NCBI RefSeq assembly: GCF_003481825.1
Contig: NZ_QULW01000004.1
Span: 62,001 to 126,000 of the forward strand
From: Clostridium sp. OM02-18AC
Lineage (GTDB): Bacteria; Bacillota; Clostridia; Lachnospirales; Lachnospiraceae
Length of the DNA stretch: 64,000 bases
Direction of reading: 5' to 3'
The position numbers and the translations under genes are program-made. Below, in pieces: positions 1 to 8,596 of this stretch (position 1 is its first letter; each line of letters begins with the position of its first letter). The notes beneath the pieces are model-generated. The model was not told the DNA's origin and searched no databases. It saw nothing but the letters and a program-made list of their open reading frames with translations.

Positions 1-1
1 T

Positions 2-499
2 GATAAGCCATGTAAGCACAGCTGCGCTGAGAGCAATCACGACAATCCATGTCGCCCATCGGTCAGCGATCCCCACAATCTTTGCTTTTCCTGCATCTGC
101 TGACTGAACAAGGCGTATCATTCTCTGTATGGAACTATCTTCACCAACTTTTGTTGCAAGCATCTCAAAAGCACCACACTGATTTACTGTACCGGAAGAA
201 ACCTCATCACCTACCGTCTTATCAACCGGAAGTGATTCTCCTGTCATAACGGCCTGATTGACAGATGTCTGCCCGGAAATAATCATTCCATCCACCGGAA
301 CCGTTTCGCCCGGCAACACCTTCAGTACATCATGAAGCTTTACTTCCTGTGCAGATATTACAGATTCCTTTCCATCTACAATCACACGTGCAGTCTGCGG
401 TGTGAGATGTACCAGTTTCTCAATACCGGCTCTTGCCTTCGCAACTGTAAGTTCTTCCAAAAGTCCTCCAAGCTGCATGATAAAAGCAACTTCACCACT
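2..499 (-). pseudogene. Heavy-metal P-type ATPase fragment (N-terminally truncated, runs off left edge)
   Basis: Translated right to left, this stretch encodes the actuator region and following membrane part of a P1B-type cation ATPase. Visible are a GGLLEELTVAKARAGIEKL block, the VPVDG loop, the actuator motif MTGESLPVDK, and a hydrophobic segment just before the window edge. The reading frame is open to base 2, so the phosphorylation and ATP-binding domains would lie outside the window. There is no start codon. The N-terminal part (metal-binding domain and first membrane helices) is missing, because the frame runs directly into recombinase sequence at about base 499. It is probably a relic of a metal pump gene cut by a recombination event. 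Family identity is clear; whether anything functional remains is doubtful. Confidence 0.75.
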
Positions 500-1155
500 C
501 GTGCGTTCTCTGCTACCGCATTCTGCGTAAGTTCAACCGTCACAGCGATTTCCTCCTGCAGGGCATCACGCTTGGCTTCCAGTTCAGAATTATCGCAAAG
601 CATCTTTCGTATCATTTCTGTGTTGGCAATGATCTCGTCCTTCTCGGTAATCAGCCGGTTCAGTGCTTTTATAAAATATTCCTTGATTTCGTACTCCGTC
701 AGGTGCGGAGTGGAGCAGCCTGTCTTGTTTCGGAATTTATTATTGCACTGGCAGATGATGCGGCGATACTTGTCATTGGAATGACACACCTTGGAACCAT
801 ACCAGCCGCCGCATTCCGCACACTGCACCTTGGTAGAGAAAATGCTGACTCCGCTGTAGCGTTCTTTCCCTTTATTTCGCTTTGCAATTTCAGCCTGCAC
901 CAATTCAAAAATCTGCGGATCAATAATTGCCTCATGGTTATTTTCTACATAATACTGCGGCACTTCGCCTTCATTAGTTTTCGTCTTCTTCGTCAGAAAA
1001 TCTACTGTGTAGGACTTCTGCAGCAGAACATCGCCCTTGTATTTTTCATTAGTAAGAATACTCCGCACCGTTGACTGGTTCCACTTACTGTGACCTCCGT
1101 TCCGAGGGTGCATATCGAGTTGTCTGTCCTCTACTGGGAAAGGACAAAAGGTCAC
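500..1155 (-). pseudogene. Large serine recombinase fragment
   Basis: This is the middle of a large serine recombinase. It has the recombinase-domain signature around WNQSTVRSILTNEKYKGD, then a zinc ribbon (CAECGGWYGSKVCHSN, then CQCNNKF and a further Cys), then the start of the coiled-coil region. The N-terminal resolvase catalytic domain of about 150 residues is absent: upstream of the WNQST block the sequence no longer resembles the family. At the other end the coiled coil breaks off near base 500 and the open frame continues out of frame into the neighbouring P-type ATPase fragment as far as base 382. Both ends are therefore lost. It is a remnant of an integrative element and cannot be catalytic. 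Confidence 0.8.
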
Positions 1156-1172
1156 GCTTTAAGAACCGAAAG

Positions 1173-1218
1173 GCAAAAAAATAATGCCCACCAAGGATTT
1201 GACTCCTCGATGGGCATT
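1173..1218 (-). terminator. Rho-independent terminator, copy 1 of a duplicated 46-nt unit
   Basis: The stem AATGCCCA/TGGGCATT, with an inner AGGA/TCCT pairing, is followed on the minus strand by seven Ts. It sits downstream of the hybrid sensor kinase stop at 1286. The same unit, with two mismatches, recurs at 3532-3577. Confidence 0.8.
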
Positions 1219-1285
1219 GCTTCTATACCAGTTATTCAGCCTGTTAAGTTTTTTGTCACGATGTGACCATCTTCATAAAATGCAC

Positions 1286-3415
1286 TTACGCTTTTTTGTA
1301 ATTCGCCACTACACCCAGCAGTTTTTTCTCATCAATCGGCTTGGAAATATGCCCGTTCATGCCTGCTTCCTCCGTTTTCTTTCTGTCCTCCGTGAAGGCA
1401 TTTGCTGTAACAGCAATGATGGGAATGTTCTGTGCATCCTTTCTGGCCAGACTGCGAATCGTTCTGGTGGCCTCTATACCATCCATAACTGGCATCATGA
1501 TATCCATAAGGATTACATCATAGTAGCTCTCTCTTGCGCTGCTGAAGATTTCCACTGCCTGCTTTCCGTCTGCTGCAGTCTCGACTTCTGCCCCGGCCTC
1601 TTCTAAGATGCACTGTGTAATTTCACGGTTCAGATCATTATCTTCCACCACAAGCAAGTGCATCCCCTGAAGATCTCCGATCTTATCATCTTTTTCTTCC
1701 TGCCCCTTCGGTGAAACACCAATTTCAAACGGCAACGTAACCGTAAAGGTTGTCCCCTTCCCCAGAACACTATCCACCTGAATGGTGCCTTGCATTGCAT
1801 CTACAAGTTCATGGACAATTGCCATTCCAAGACCGGTTCCCTTATACTTTGTGCGTGCTGTTTTATGTTCCTGCGTAAAAGGTTTATACAGGTTATTCTC
1901 GATAAAGTCCCGACTCATTCCGATACCATCGTCCTGCACCTTTATCTCTAAAACAGTACTATTTTCGCTGTTTCCATCTATTTCCGAAACGATTGTCTGT
2001 ACATGTCCGTTCTCTTTCGAATATTTGATTGCATTGCTGAGGAGATTGAGCAGTATTCTGCGAAAATGCATCACACTTCCGATGAGAAAGCGATGCTGAA
2101 CCTGGTCATCCCGGATGATTAAATCTATGTTTCCCTCCTGCAGCTTACCTATCACAATTGCCTGCACATTCTCTAACTCCTCGTCCAGAGAAAAAGCAAC
2201 ATGCTCCAATTCAATTTCTCTGCTTTCCAGTTTGCTCATATCCAGAACATCATTGAGCATGGACTGAAGATGACCGGATGCAATATCTATATTATCCAAA
2301 CATTCCTTAATACGCTGTGGATTCGTAATATTCTTTCGAATGATCCCTGACATTCCCACGATTCCATTTAACGGTGTTCGAACATCATGAGACATATGGG
2401 AAAGAAAGTCAGACTTTGCACGATTGGCACGCTCTGCCTTTACGTTAGAATCTTCCAGATTCTTCTGGTAAACCAGGAGTTCTTTAATATGCCGCTCCTG
2501 ACTGCTTGCATACATCCGAAACACTGCGGAAATAATCAAAAGCAGAATAACTGACATGACTGAAATAATATAGAACGCCTGATTATTCTCCAACACATAA
2601 TCGAGAGTGTGATTTCGTGTGAAATCTATAATCCATTTCGTTTTCAGCTTGTACAGTGTTCCATCCTCAGCCATGGCCTGCAGGGCTGTATTCAGCTTGA
2701 CCTGCAGTTCCGGATTGGTATCCTTTACGGCGATTGACGGAAAGCTCTTCATAATGGATGCGCCCCTTACCAAATCCAGATTGCTGTTTTCAATGATTTT
2801 TTCTCCGACTGCACTATGGCAGATGGCAAAATCAACCTCTCCGTTTTCCACAGCCTGAAGGATTTCCGTGTTTGTATTGTACTCCACATATTCACATTGC
2901 AAATCAAAAAGTCCTATGATTACGGAGCGTGCCATAATGGAAACCCGTTTACCAGAAAGCGCAGCAGCACTTAGTGCCTTTTGTTTGCCAAACATACACA
3001 ATTCATCTGATGCCATTGGAATCGTATGCAGCGTCCCTTTCATGTTGGAGAATATTTCCAGCCCAAGAAGGACATCTGCCTCTCCGCTTTCCAATTTCGC
3101 TCTACAGCCAAGCCAATTGTCTGTCAGAAACACTGGTTTCATTTCCAGTTGATTCGCAAGCTCTGTCATAATTTCAATATATAGCCCGGACAATTCGCCC
3201 TTGCTGTTGATATATGTGTTTGGGCAAAAATCATAGTCCGTGGCGATTCGCAACTCTGGGACATCTTTACCTGTATACTTGGCCGTTACTTCTACTTTCG
3301 GTTCTGGTGAAAAAACACCCATTTGAACAATTGTAAAGCCCACAATAATGGCAGTTACAATTACGGTAATCACAAGCAACAGCCGATAGATCACCTTTGC
3401 TACATTATCTTTCAT
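1286..3415 (-). CDS. Hybrid sensor histidine kinase with periplasmic solute-binding-type sensor and receiver domain
   Basis: This 709-aa membrane kinase probably senses a small extracytoplasmic solute. In order: a membrane helix (about 8-32); an SBP_bac_3-type sensor module (about 50-270) starting LRIATDYDFCPNTY; a second helix (about 281-300); a HisKA dimerisation domain with phospho-acceptor His343 in SHMSHDVRTP; a HATPase_c domain with N-box Asn461 and G-box DDGIGM (495-500); and a C-terminal receiver domain with Asp638 in ILMDIMMP. It appears full length. The start at 3415 follows an AGGAG with a long spacer (about 15 nt). It has its own promoter (3474-3502) and terminator (1173-1218). 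No partner regulator or HPt protein lies nearby, so its output is unknown. It sits between mobile-element remnants and may have arrived with them. Confidence 0.88.
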   Translation of the reverse strand: MKDNVAKVIYRLLLVITVIVTAIIVGFTIVQMGVFSPEPKVEVTAKYTGKDVPELRIATDYDFCPNTYINSKGELSGLYIEIMTELANQLEMKPVFLTDNWLGCRAKLESGEADVLLGLEIFSNMKGTLHTIPMASDELCMFGKQKALSAAALSGKRVSIMARSVIIGLFDLQCEYVEYNTNTEILQAVENGEVDFAICHSAVGEKIIENSNLDLVRGASIMKSFPSIAVKDTNPELQVKLNTALQAMAEDGTLYKLKTKWIIDFTRNHTLDYVLENNQAFYIISVMSVILLLIISAVFRMYASSQERHIKELLVYQKNLEDSNVKAERANRAKSDFLSHMSHDVRTPLNGIVGMSGIIRKNITNPQRIKECLDNIDIASGHLQSMLNDVLDMSKLESREIELEHVAFSLDEELENVQAIVIGKLQEGNIDLIIRDDQVQHRFLIGSVMHFRRILLNLLSNAIKYSKENGHVQTIVSEIDGNSENSTVLEIKVQDDGIGMSRDFIENNLYKPFTQEHKTARTKYKGTGLGMAIVHELVDAMQGTIQVDSVLGKGTTFTVTLPFEIGVSPKGQEEKDDKIGDLQGMHLLVVEDNDLNREITQCILEEAGAEVETAADGKQAVEIFSSARESYYDVILMDIMMPVMDGIEATRTIRSLARKDAQNIPIIAVTANAFTEDRKKTEEAGMNGHISKPIDEKKLLGVVANYKKA

Positions 3416-3473
3416 ATGTGTTTTTAATATCTCCTTTGTATGAGATTCCTGATACCTATAAAATCACGAATAT

Positions 3474-3502
3474 AGTATATCTTTCGTAGAAGTCACCGTC
3501 AA
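3474..3502 (-). promoter_or_regulatory. Sigma-70-type promoter of the sensor kinase
   Basis: On the minus strand TTGACG and TATACT are separated by exactly 17 nt, about 60 nt upstream of the kinase start at 3415. Confidence 0.7.
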
Positions 3503-3531
3503 TCTTTAACTTCTCATAATTGCTCATAATT

Positions 3532-3577
3532 GCAAAAAAATAATGCCCACCAAGGAACTGACTCCTCGATGGGCATT
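3532..3577 (-). terminator. Rho-independent terminator, copy 2 of a duplicated 46-nt unit
   Basis: It has the same hairpin and minus-strand T7 tail as 1173-1218 (two mismatches in 46 nt). It lies just past the stop of the amidase remnant at 3598, so it would end that transcript. Confidence 0.8.
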
Positions 3578-3597
3578 ACTGCTGTGTGGTTATTCAG

Positions 3598-4357
3598 TTA
3601 TCTGAGCAGTTCATTGACACGCTTCTGCACTGCGGAACAATCATAGCCTGCCGCTGTCAGCTTCTGCTTTCTCTCTGCTCCGTTGCCCCATTTACCCTGA
3701 ATCACTTCACGAGCAATAGCATCTACGGATTTCTTTGCTGTGGCAGTCGGATAGACCTGCTTGCCGTTTGCATCAAAAAACGGCATAACCATTGTTATTG
3801 TCGGCACATTTCTTAGCATTATCCGGGCTCTTGAACGCACCTTCCTGCGTTTTTGCATCTGCCCAGGACTTACGCACACGATAAAGTCTCGCTGCCGGAT
3901 CAGATGGTGTAACAGTGCTGTCGCCAAGATTGGCTGTAACCTTCGCCGCCAGTTCGCCGAGCCTTGCATAGAGCCAGTTGCCGGGGCAGCTTTTATTTGC
4001 AAACCAGCGATGTACCGTCAGTACCATTTCATCAGACTTCGGTGCGTAGTTCAGCGTCTTTGTCTTGTCTCCAAGCCACAGGAGCTTTTCCTTTCCGTTT
4101 CGTTTGCAAATGTCGGTACAAAGCTTTACGAGGGAATCGTAGACCGCACTGTTCATCGCATACGGCTCGGACATATCGCTGGCGCATTCGATAGTGACGG
4201 CACGCTGATGAACAGAAACGGCTGATGAAAGCCATCCGGGCTTATCTGGAATAAGCCAGTCTGCCGCTGCCAGCAGATGCCCGGCAGTTATTCCCATTCT
4301 CTTTATCATAGGAAGAAATCTCCTCTCGTGCCGAAAGGTTCTGTTTTTCTGCCGCAT
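3598..4357 (-). pseudogene. Frameshifted phage-type N-acetylmuramoyl-L-alanine amidase (endolysin) with Cpl-7-like C-terminus
   Basis: Two adjoining reading frames make one endolysin-like protein. The upstream part (4357 to about 3773) carries the second half of an amidase domain (HQRAVTIECASDMSEPYAMN, then TVHRWFANKSCPGNWLY with the late His and Cys ligands). The downstream part (about 3830 to 3598) carries a linker ending DANGKQVYPT and a Cpl-7/CW_7 cell-wall-binding repeat (SVDAIAREVIQGKWGNG...AAGYDCSAVQKRVNELL). The frames meet at a run of six As at 3775-3780. Removing one A restores GYAVFDANGK. The first half of the amidase domain, including the first zinc His, is also missing at the 5' end. 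It looks like a decayed prophage lysis gene. A sequencing error in the homopolymer could explain the frameshift but not the 5' loss. Confidence 0.75.
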
Positions 4358-4680
4358 CTTACGCGGATTTTGTCGAATTGTGTCAATCGAAAAAGATTTC
4401 CCTGTTTTATTAAATGTGTTATATTGTTCTAAAGAACAACAAATAATTCTTTATAAGTAGTACACTTATGGAACAAAACGAAACACTAAATGCACCTGGC
4501 CACACGGTACAGGAATTTCATTTTATCCACCTTGAATAAAATGAACTAGCTAAAAGTACTGAATTTCGAACCTCTATTTCCTTTTTAATAATAAAAACAG
4601 CCCATTTTGCGTCATCCTGTTTCCGTTATCATAGCTTATTTCCGATTGGAATAATAATTGACACCATAGTCAGCGTCGAG
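4358..4680. other. Gene-free interval with a short palindrome
   Basis: No convincing gene is present. The notable element is a perfect inverted repeat, TTGTTCT-aa-AGAACAA (4424-4439), in AT-rich sequence, which could be an operator left from the mobile element. A 24-codon ATG frame at 4467 has no ribosome site and is not called. The purD stop is at 4681. Confidence 0.5.
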
Positions 4681-5955
4681 TCACACTTCATCAATTGCCT
4701 TTCCAATATCATGTCTCATATACTTATTATCAAAATCAATCCACTCGGTTGCCTTGTACGCATTGGCCCGGGCTTCTTTTAAGTTGCTTCCGGTTGCGGT
4801 CACGCCGAGTACGCGTCCGCCGTTGGTTACAACACGTCCCTGCTCATCGAACTTGCTTCCTGCATGGAAGACATAGTAGCCGTCTTTGTCTTTGAAGTTC
4901 TCTAAGCCGCAGATCTCAAATCCTTTTTCGTAGTGCTCCGGGTAGCCGTTGGATGCCAGGACTACGCAGACTGCAGCGTTGTCCTCGAACTCCAGGTTGA
5001 TCTGGTCCAGAGTGCCGTCGATGCAGGCTTCAAACAGGTCGACCAGGTCATTCTTCATGCGCGGAAGTACGACCTGGGTCTCCGGGTCACCGAAACGGGC
5101 GTTGTATTCGAGTACCTTCGGACCGTCTGCAGTCAGCATCAGGCCAAAGAAGATGATTCCCTTAAATTCTCTGCCCTCTGCTGCCATGGCATCGACCGTT
5201 TTCTGGTAAATATGCTCTTTGCAGAATGCGTCAACCTCCGGAGTATAGAACGGGCTCGGGGAGAAGGTTCCCATGCCGCCGGTGTTCAGTCCCTGGTCGC
5301 CATCCTTGGCACGCTTGTGGTCCTGTGCGGAAGTCATGATCTTGATGGTCTTTCCGTCTACAAAGGATAAAACAGATACTTCACGACCGGTCATAAATTC
5401 CTCGATGACAATCTCATCGCCTGCGGAACCGAACTGCTTGTCCATCATCAGGGTCTTGACACCTGCTTTCGCTTCTTCCAAGTCCTTACAGATCAGAACA
5501 CCCTTGCCCAGTGCCAGGCCGTCTGCCTTTAATACGATCGGCATCTTTGCAGTCTCCAGATAAGCGAGTGCTTTTTCCGGGTCATTGAAGGTTTCATAAG
5601 CTGCGGTCGGAATGCCATATTTTTTCATCAGGTCTTTAGAGAATGCCTTGGAGCCTTCCAGGATCGCTGCGTTAGCCCTCGGACCAAATGCACGCAGACC
5701 TGCTGCCTCGAACGCATCGACCGCACCTGCTGCCAGCGGATCATCCGGCGCTACCACGGTCAGATCGATGGCATGTTCTTTTGCAAATACCACCAGCTTA
5801 TCAAACTCCATGACACCGATATTGACACACTCTGCCACCTCGGCAATGCCTGCATTGCCCGGTGCACAATACAATTTCTCAACCTTCGGGCTCTTTGCCA
5901 GCTTCCATGCGATGGCGTGCTCTCTTCCGCCGCCCCCTACGATCAAAATCTTCAT
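4681..5955 (-). CDS. purD: Phosphoribosylamine-glycine ligase (GAR synthetase)
   Basis: This cytosolic ATP-grasp enzyme of de novo purine synthesis joins glycine to 5-phosphoribosylamine. At 424 aa it has the usual length. The N-terminus KILIVGGGGREHAIAWKLA is the family signature. The ATP-grasp region includes PIVLKADGLALGKGV and the HKRAKDGDQGLNTGGMG block, with the metal/ATP-binding EYNARFGDPETQ near the C-terminal third. The start at 5955 is chosen because AGGAGG lies 9 nt upstream and the protein then begins exactly at the conserved N-terminus; an upstream ATG two codons earlier is too close to the ribosome site. It is the last gene of the purE-purM-purN-purD set, 139 nt after purN. Confidence 0.97.
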   Translation of the reverse strand: MKILIVGGGGREHAIAWKLAKSPKVEKLYCAPGNAGIAEVAECVNIGVMEFDKLVVFAKEHAIDLTVVAPDDPLAAGAVDAFEAAGLRAFGPRANAAILEGSKAFSKDLMKKYGIPTAAYETFNDPEKALAYLETAKMPIVLKADGLALGKGVLICKDLEEAKAGVKTLMMDKQFGSAGDEIVIEEFMTGREVSVLSFVDGKTIKIMTSAQDHKRAKDGDQGLNTGGMGTFSPSPFYTPEVDAFCKEHIYQKTVDAMAAEGREFKGIIFFGLMLTADGPKVLEYNARFGDPETQVVLPRMKNDLVDLFEACIDGTLDQINLEFEDNAAVCVVLASNGYPEHYEKGFEICGLENFKDKDGYYVFHAGSKFDEQGRVVTNGGRVLGVTATGSNLKEARANAYKATEWIDFDNKYMRHDIGKAIDEV

Positions 5956-6094
5956 TTGCATATTCCTCCTTTTACCATTCCTGGTCATTGCCTGCATTTT
6001 GCGTAAACAACAACTCTTTTTCTCTATGCGTTCTCATCGCCAGGCAAACCGCAGACAGACCGGAATCCCACCGGTCTGCCCTTATCGTTCGTTT

Positions 6095-6691
6095 TTATTT
6101 TATCTTTCCGTTTGCGATCAGGTCAATGGCCTGCGGCAGTAGCTTCCACTCTGCCTGCTCCATGACTCTGCGCTGCAATACCTCCGGCGTATCGCCGTCC
6201 TGCACCTCGACTGCCTTCTGCAGGATGATCGGGCCGGTATCCATACCACTGTCCACAAAATGAACGGTCGCGCCCGTCACTTTTACACCGCGTGCCAGTG
6301 CTGCCTCATGTACCTTCAGACCGTAATAACCAACGCCGCAGAAGGACGGGATCAGGGACGGATGGATATTGATGATCTTATGCTCATATTTTTCGATCAT
6401 CGCAGCCGGGATCTTTACCAGGAAACCAGCCAGCACGATCAGGTCCAGATGATACTCATCTACCTTCGCCAGAAATGCCTCGTTAAATGCTTCCCGGCTC
6501 TCATAGTCCTTCGGGGAGATGCACAGGGCTTCCACACCATGCTTCTTTGCGCGCTCCAGCGCATAAGCGCCCGGATTGTTGCTGATGACCACTGCGATCT
6601 CGGCATTGGTGATCGTTCCTGCATCCACTGCATCCAGGATTGCCTGTAAGTTGGTGCCGCCGCCGGACACCATTACACCGACTCTTAACAT
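6095..6691 (-). CDS. purN: Phosphoribosylglycinamide formyltransferase
   Basis: This folate-dependent GAR transformylase performs the third step of purine synthesis, adding a formyl group to GAR from 10-formyl-THF. It has 198 aa, standard length. Seen are the substrate-binding loop SGGGTNLQAILDA at the N-terminus, the catalytic stretch NIHPSLIPSF (Asn/His), and the catalytic Asp region HFVDSGMDTGPI. Its start overlaps the purM stop by 7 nt, so the two are translationally coupled. Confidence 0.96.
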   Translation of the reverse strand: MLRVGVMVSGGGTNLQAILDAVDAGTITNAEIAVVISNNPGAYALERAKKHGVEALCISPKDYESREAFNEAFLAKVDEYHLDLIVLAGFLVKIPAAMIEKYEHKIINIHPSLIPSFCGVGYYGLKVHEAALARGVKVTGATVHFVDSGMDTGPIILQKAVEVQDGDTPEVLQRRVMEQAEWKLLPQAIDLIANGKIK

Positions 6692-7716
6692 AAAGTCACT
6701 CCCTTTTCGCCTTCCTCAATGGAACCGATCACATACGGTACATCTCCGGTTGCCTTGATTGCTTCCATGGTCTTCTCCACGTCAGCCGGATCCACTGCCA
6801 CGATCATACCGATACCCATGTTGAAGGTGTTGTACATCATGGTTTCTTCGATCTCGCCCTTGTCTGCCAGCATCTTGAAGATGGCCGGTACCTCATAGCT
6901 GTCCTTCCTGATGACTGCGCGGGTTCCTTCTTTTAACATACGCGGAACGTTCTCATAAAATCCGCCGCCAGTGATGTGGCTGCAGGCTTTTACAGTCACA
7001 CCTGCGTTCTTCACGCTCTTTAATGCCTTTACATAGATACGGGTCGGTGCCAGAAGAGCCTCACCCAGAGTCTTTCCGAGAGAATCGTAATAAGTATTCA
7101 GCCCTTCTTTGGTCAGCTCCTTCTCAAATACCTTGCGCACCAGGGAGAAACCGTTGGAATGAACGCCGGTGGATGCCATGCCGATCAGCACATCGCCAGC
7201 CTTTAAGTGCTCGCCGGTGATCATCTCTTTCTTATCGCAGACACCAACTGCAAAACCAGCCAGATCGTAGTCCTCCTCCGGCATCAGTCCCGGATGCTCT
7301 GCGGTCTCGCCGCCGATCAGTGCAGCCTCAGACTGCAGGCAGCCCTCTGCAACACCCTTTACGATATCCGCGATCTTCTCCGGATAGTTCTTGCCGCAGG
7401 CAATATAGTCCAGGAAGAATAACGGCTCGCCGCCTGCGCAGGCAATGTCATTCACGCACATAGCCACGGCATCGATACCGATGGTGTCATGCTTATCCAT
7501 GATGATCGCCAACTTTACCTTGGTACCGCAGCCATCGGTTCCGGATAAGAGCACCGGCTCCTCCATGTTTTTGATCTTTGCCAGGGAGAATGCGCCGGAA
7601 AAACCGCCCAGACCGCCTAACACTTCCTCACGCATGGTCTTTTTTACATGCTCTTTCATCAACTCTACAGACTTGTATCCTGCTTCAATGTCAACTCCGG
7701 CTTTCTTGTAATCCAT
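6685..7716 (-). CDS. purM: Phosphoribosylformylglycinamidine cyclo-ligase (AIR synthetase)
   Basis: This enzyme closes the imidazole ring, converting FGAM to AIR with ATP. It has 343 aa. The family features DYKKAGVDIEAG at the N-terminus, LSGTDGCGTKVKLA, IGIDAVAMCVNDI and LIGGETAEHPG are all present. The start at 7716 is set by a GGAGG 8 nt upstream. It overlaps purN downstream. The purL/purQ functions that supply FGAM are not in the window, so this is a partial purine operon. Confidence 0.96.
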   Translation of the reverse strand: MDYKKAGVDIEAGYKSVELMKEHVKKTMREEVLGGLGGFSGAFSLAKIKNMEEPVLLSGTDGCGTKVKLAIIMDKHDTIGIDAVAMCVNDIACAGGEPLFFLDYIACGKNYPEKIADIVKGVAEGCLQSEAALIGGETAEHPGLMPEEDYDLAGFAVGVCDKKEMITGEHLKAGDVLIGMASTGVHSNGFSLVRKVFEKELTKEGLNTYYDSLGKTLGEALLAPTRIYVKALKSVKNAGVTVKACSHITGGGFYENVPRMLKEGTRAVIRKDSYEVPAIFKMLADKGEIEETMMYNTFNMGIGMIVAVDPADVEKTMEAIKATGDVPYVIGSIEEGEKGVTLC

Positions 7717-7840
7717 CTTCTTTTCCTCCATATCGTATGGGTTTTGTGGTTGTATCGTTCTGATAACGGACTTTGCCAATCTGAAATGTGAAGCATCGGC
7801 AAAATCCTGTTGTTGGACACCCTTGTGAACAGTAACGGTT

Positions 7841-8356
7841 TTACTTCATCTGTGCCAGATACTCTTTGTATCCAATGCTCTCTAACTTGTCTGCCTTCTT
7901 CACGACATCATTCTTCATATCCTCACTGTAGTTTTTCAGCTTCTGAAGAAGCTCTGCGTCAGAAGTTGCCAGGATCTTTGCTGCCAGAATGCCGGCATTG
8001 GCTCCACCGTTAATCGCTACGGTCGCTACCGGGATTCCGGACGGCATCTGTACGATCGAATACAGGGAGTCCACACCGCCGAGGTCGGAGGTTTTCATAG
8101 GAATACCTACAACCGGCATCGGGAACAGTGCTGCACACATCCCCGGCAGATGTGCTGCTTTTCCGGCACCTGCAATGATCACCTTGATTCCCTTTTCCTC
8201 TGCGCTCTTCGCCCACTCAAAAAAGATGTCCGGCTCGCGGTGTGCGGAAATGATCGTCATCTCATAATCAATTCCGAACTTATCCAGGATTTCTGCCGCC
8301 TTCGCCATGATCGGCATATCTGAATCACTGCCCATTACAATTCCTACTTTCGCCAT
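7841..8356 (-). CDS. purE: N5-carboxyaminoimidazole ribonucleotide mutase (PurE class I)
   Basis: This purine-synthesis mutase converts N5-CAIR to CAIR. It has 171 aa. The class I signature KVGIVMGSDSDMPIM opens the protein, and SAHREPD and AGAGKAAHLPGM with the catalytic His follow. It is the first gene of the purEMND operon: a strong promoter lies about 70 nt upstream and an AGGAG site precedes the start. No separate purK lies adjacent. Confidence 0.96.
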   Translation of the reverse strand: MAKVGIVMGSDSDMPIMAKAAEILDKFGIDYEMTIISAHREPDIFFEWAKSAEEKGIKVIIAGAGKAAHLPGMCAALFPMPVVGIPMKTSDLGGVDSLYSIVQMPSGIPVATVAINGGANAGILAAKILATSDAELLQKLKNYSEDMKNDVVKKADKLESIGYKEYLAQMK

Positions 8357-8428
8357 TGTAAGTTCTCCTTTTTCAATTTATTATTATAATTAATAAATAC
8401 ATATCTTGTTTGAATCACTACTTATAAT

Positions 8429-8457
8429 ATAATACTGTATTTTCCATACGCAGTCAA
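8429..8457 (-). promoter_or_regulatory. Promoter of the purEMND operon
   Basis: On the minus strand TTGACT and TATTAT are separated by 17 nt, about 70 nt upstream of purE. No purine riboswitch core or clear PurR box was recognised in the short AT-rich leader. Confidence 0.7.
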
Positions 8458-8596
8458 TATAGAAAAATTGATGTTTTTATAATTTATTCCTTTTGCACCA
8501 GATTCGCTGCCACATAAATGCAAAACCGACTGCTGCAGGCTCCACACCCACAACAGCCGGTCTCAAATAATGCTATTTTTTCAGTACATAGCATTT

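Noticed and set aside
4467..4541. A 24-codon ATG frame in the purD downstream gap
   Set aside because: No ribosome site and no family resemblance; likely chance.
8357..8460. A purine riboswitch in front of purE
   Set aside because: The leader between promoter and start is about 70 nt, AT-rich, and lacks the conserved three-way-junction core.
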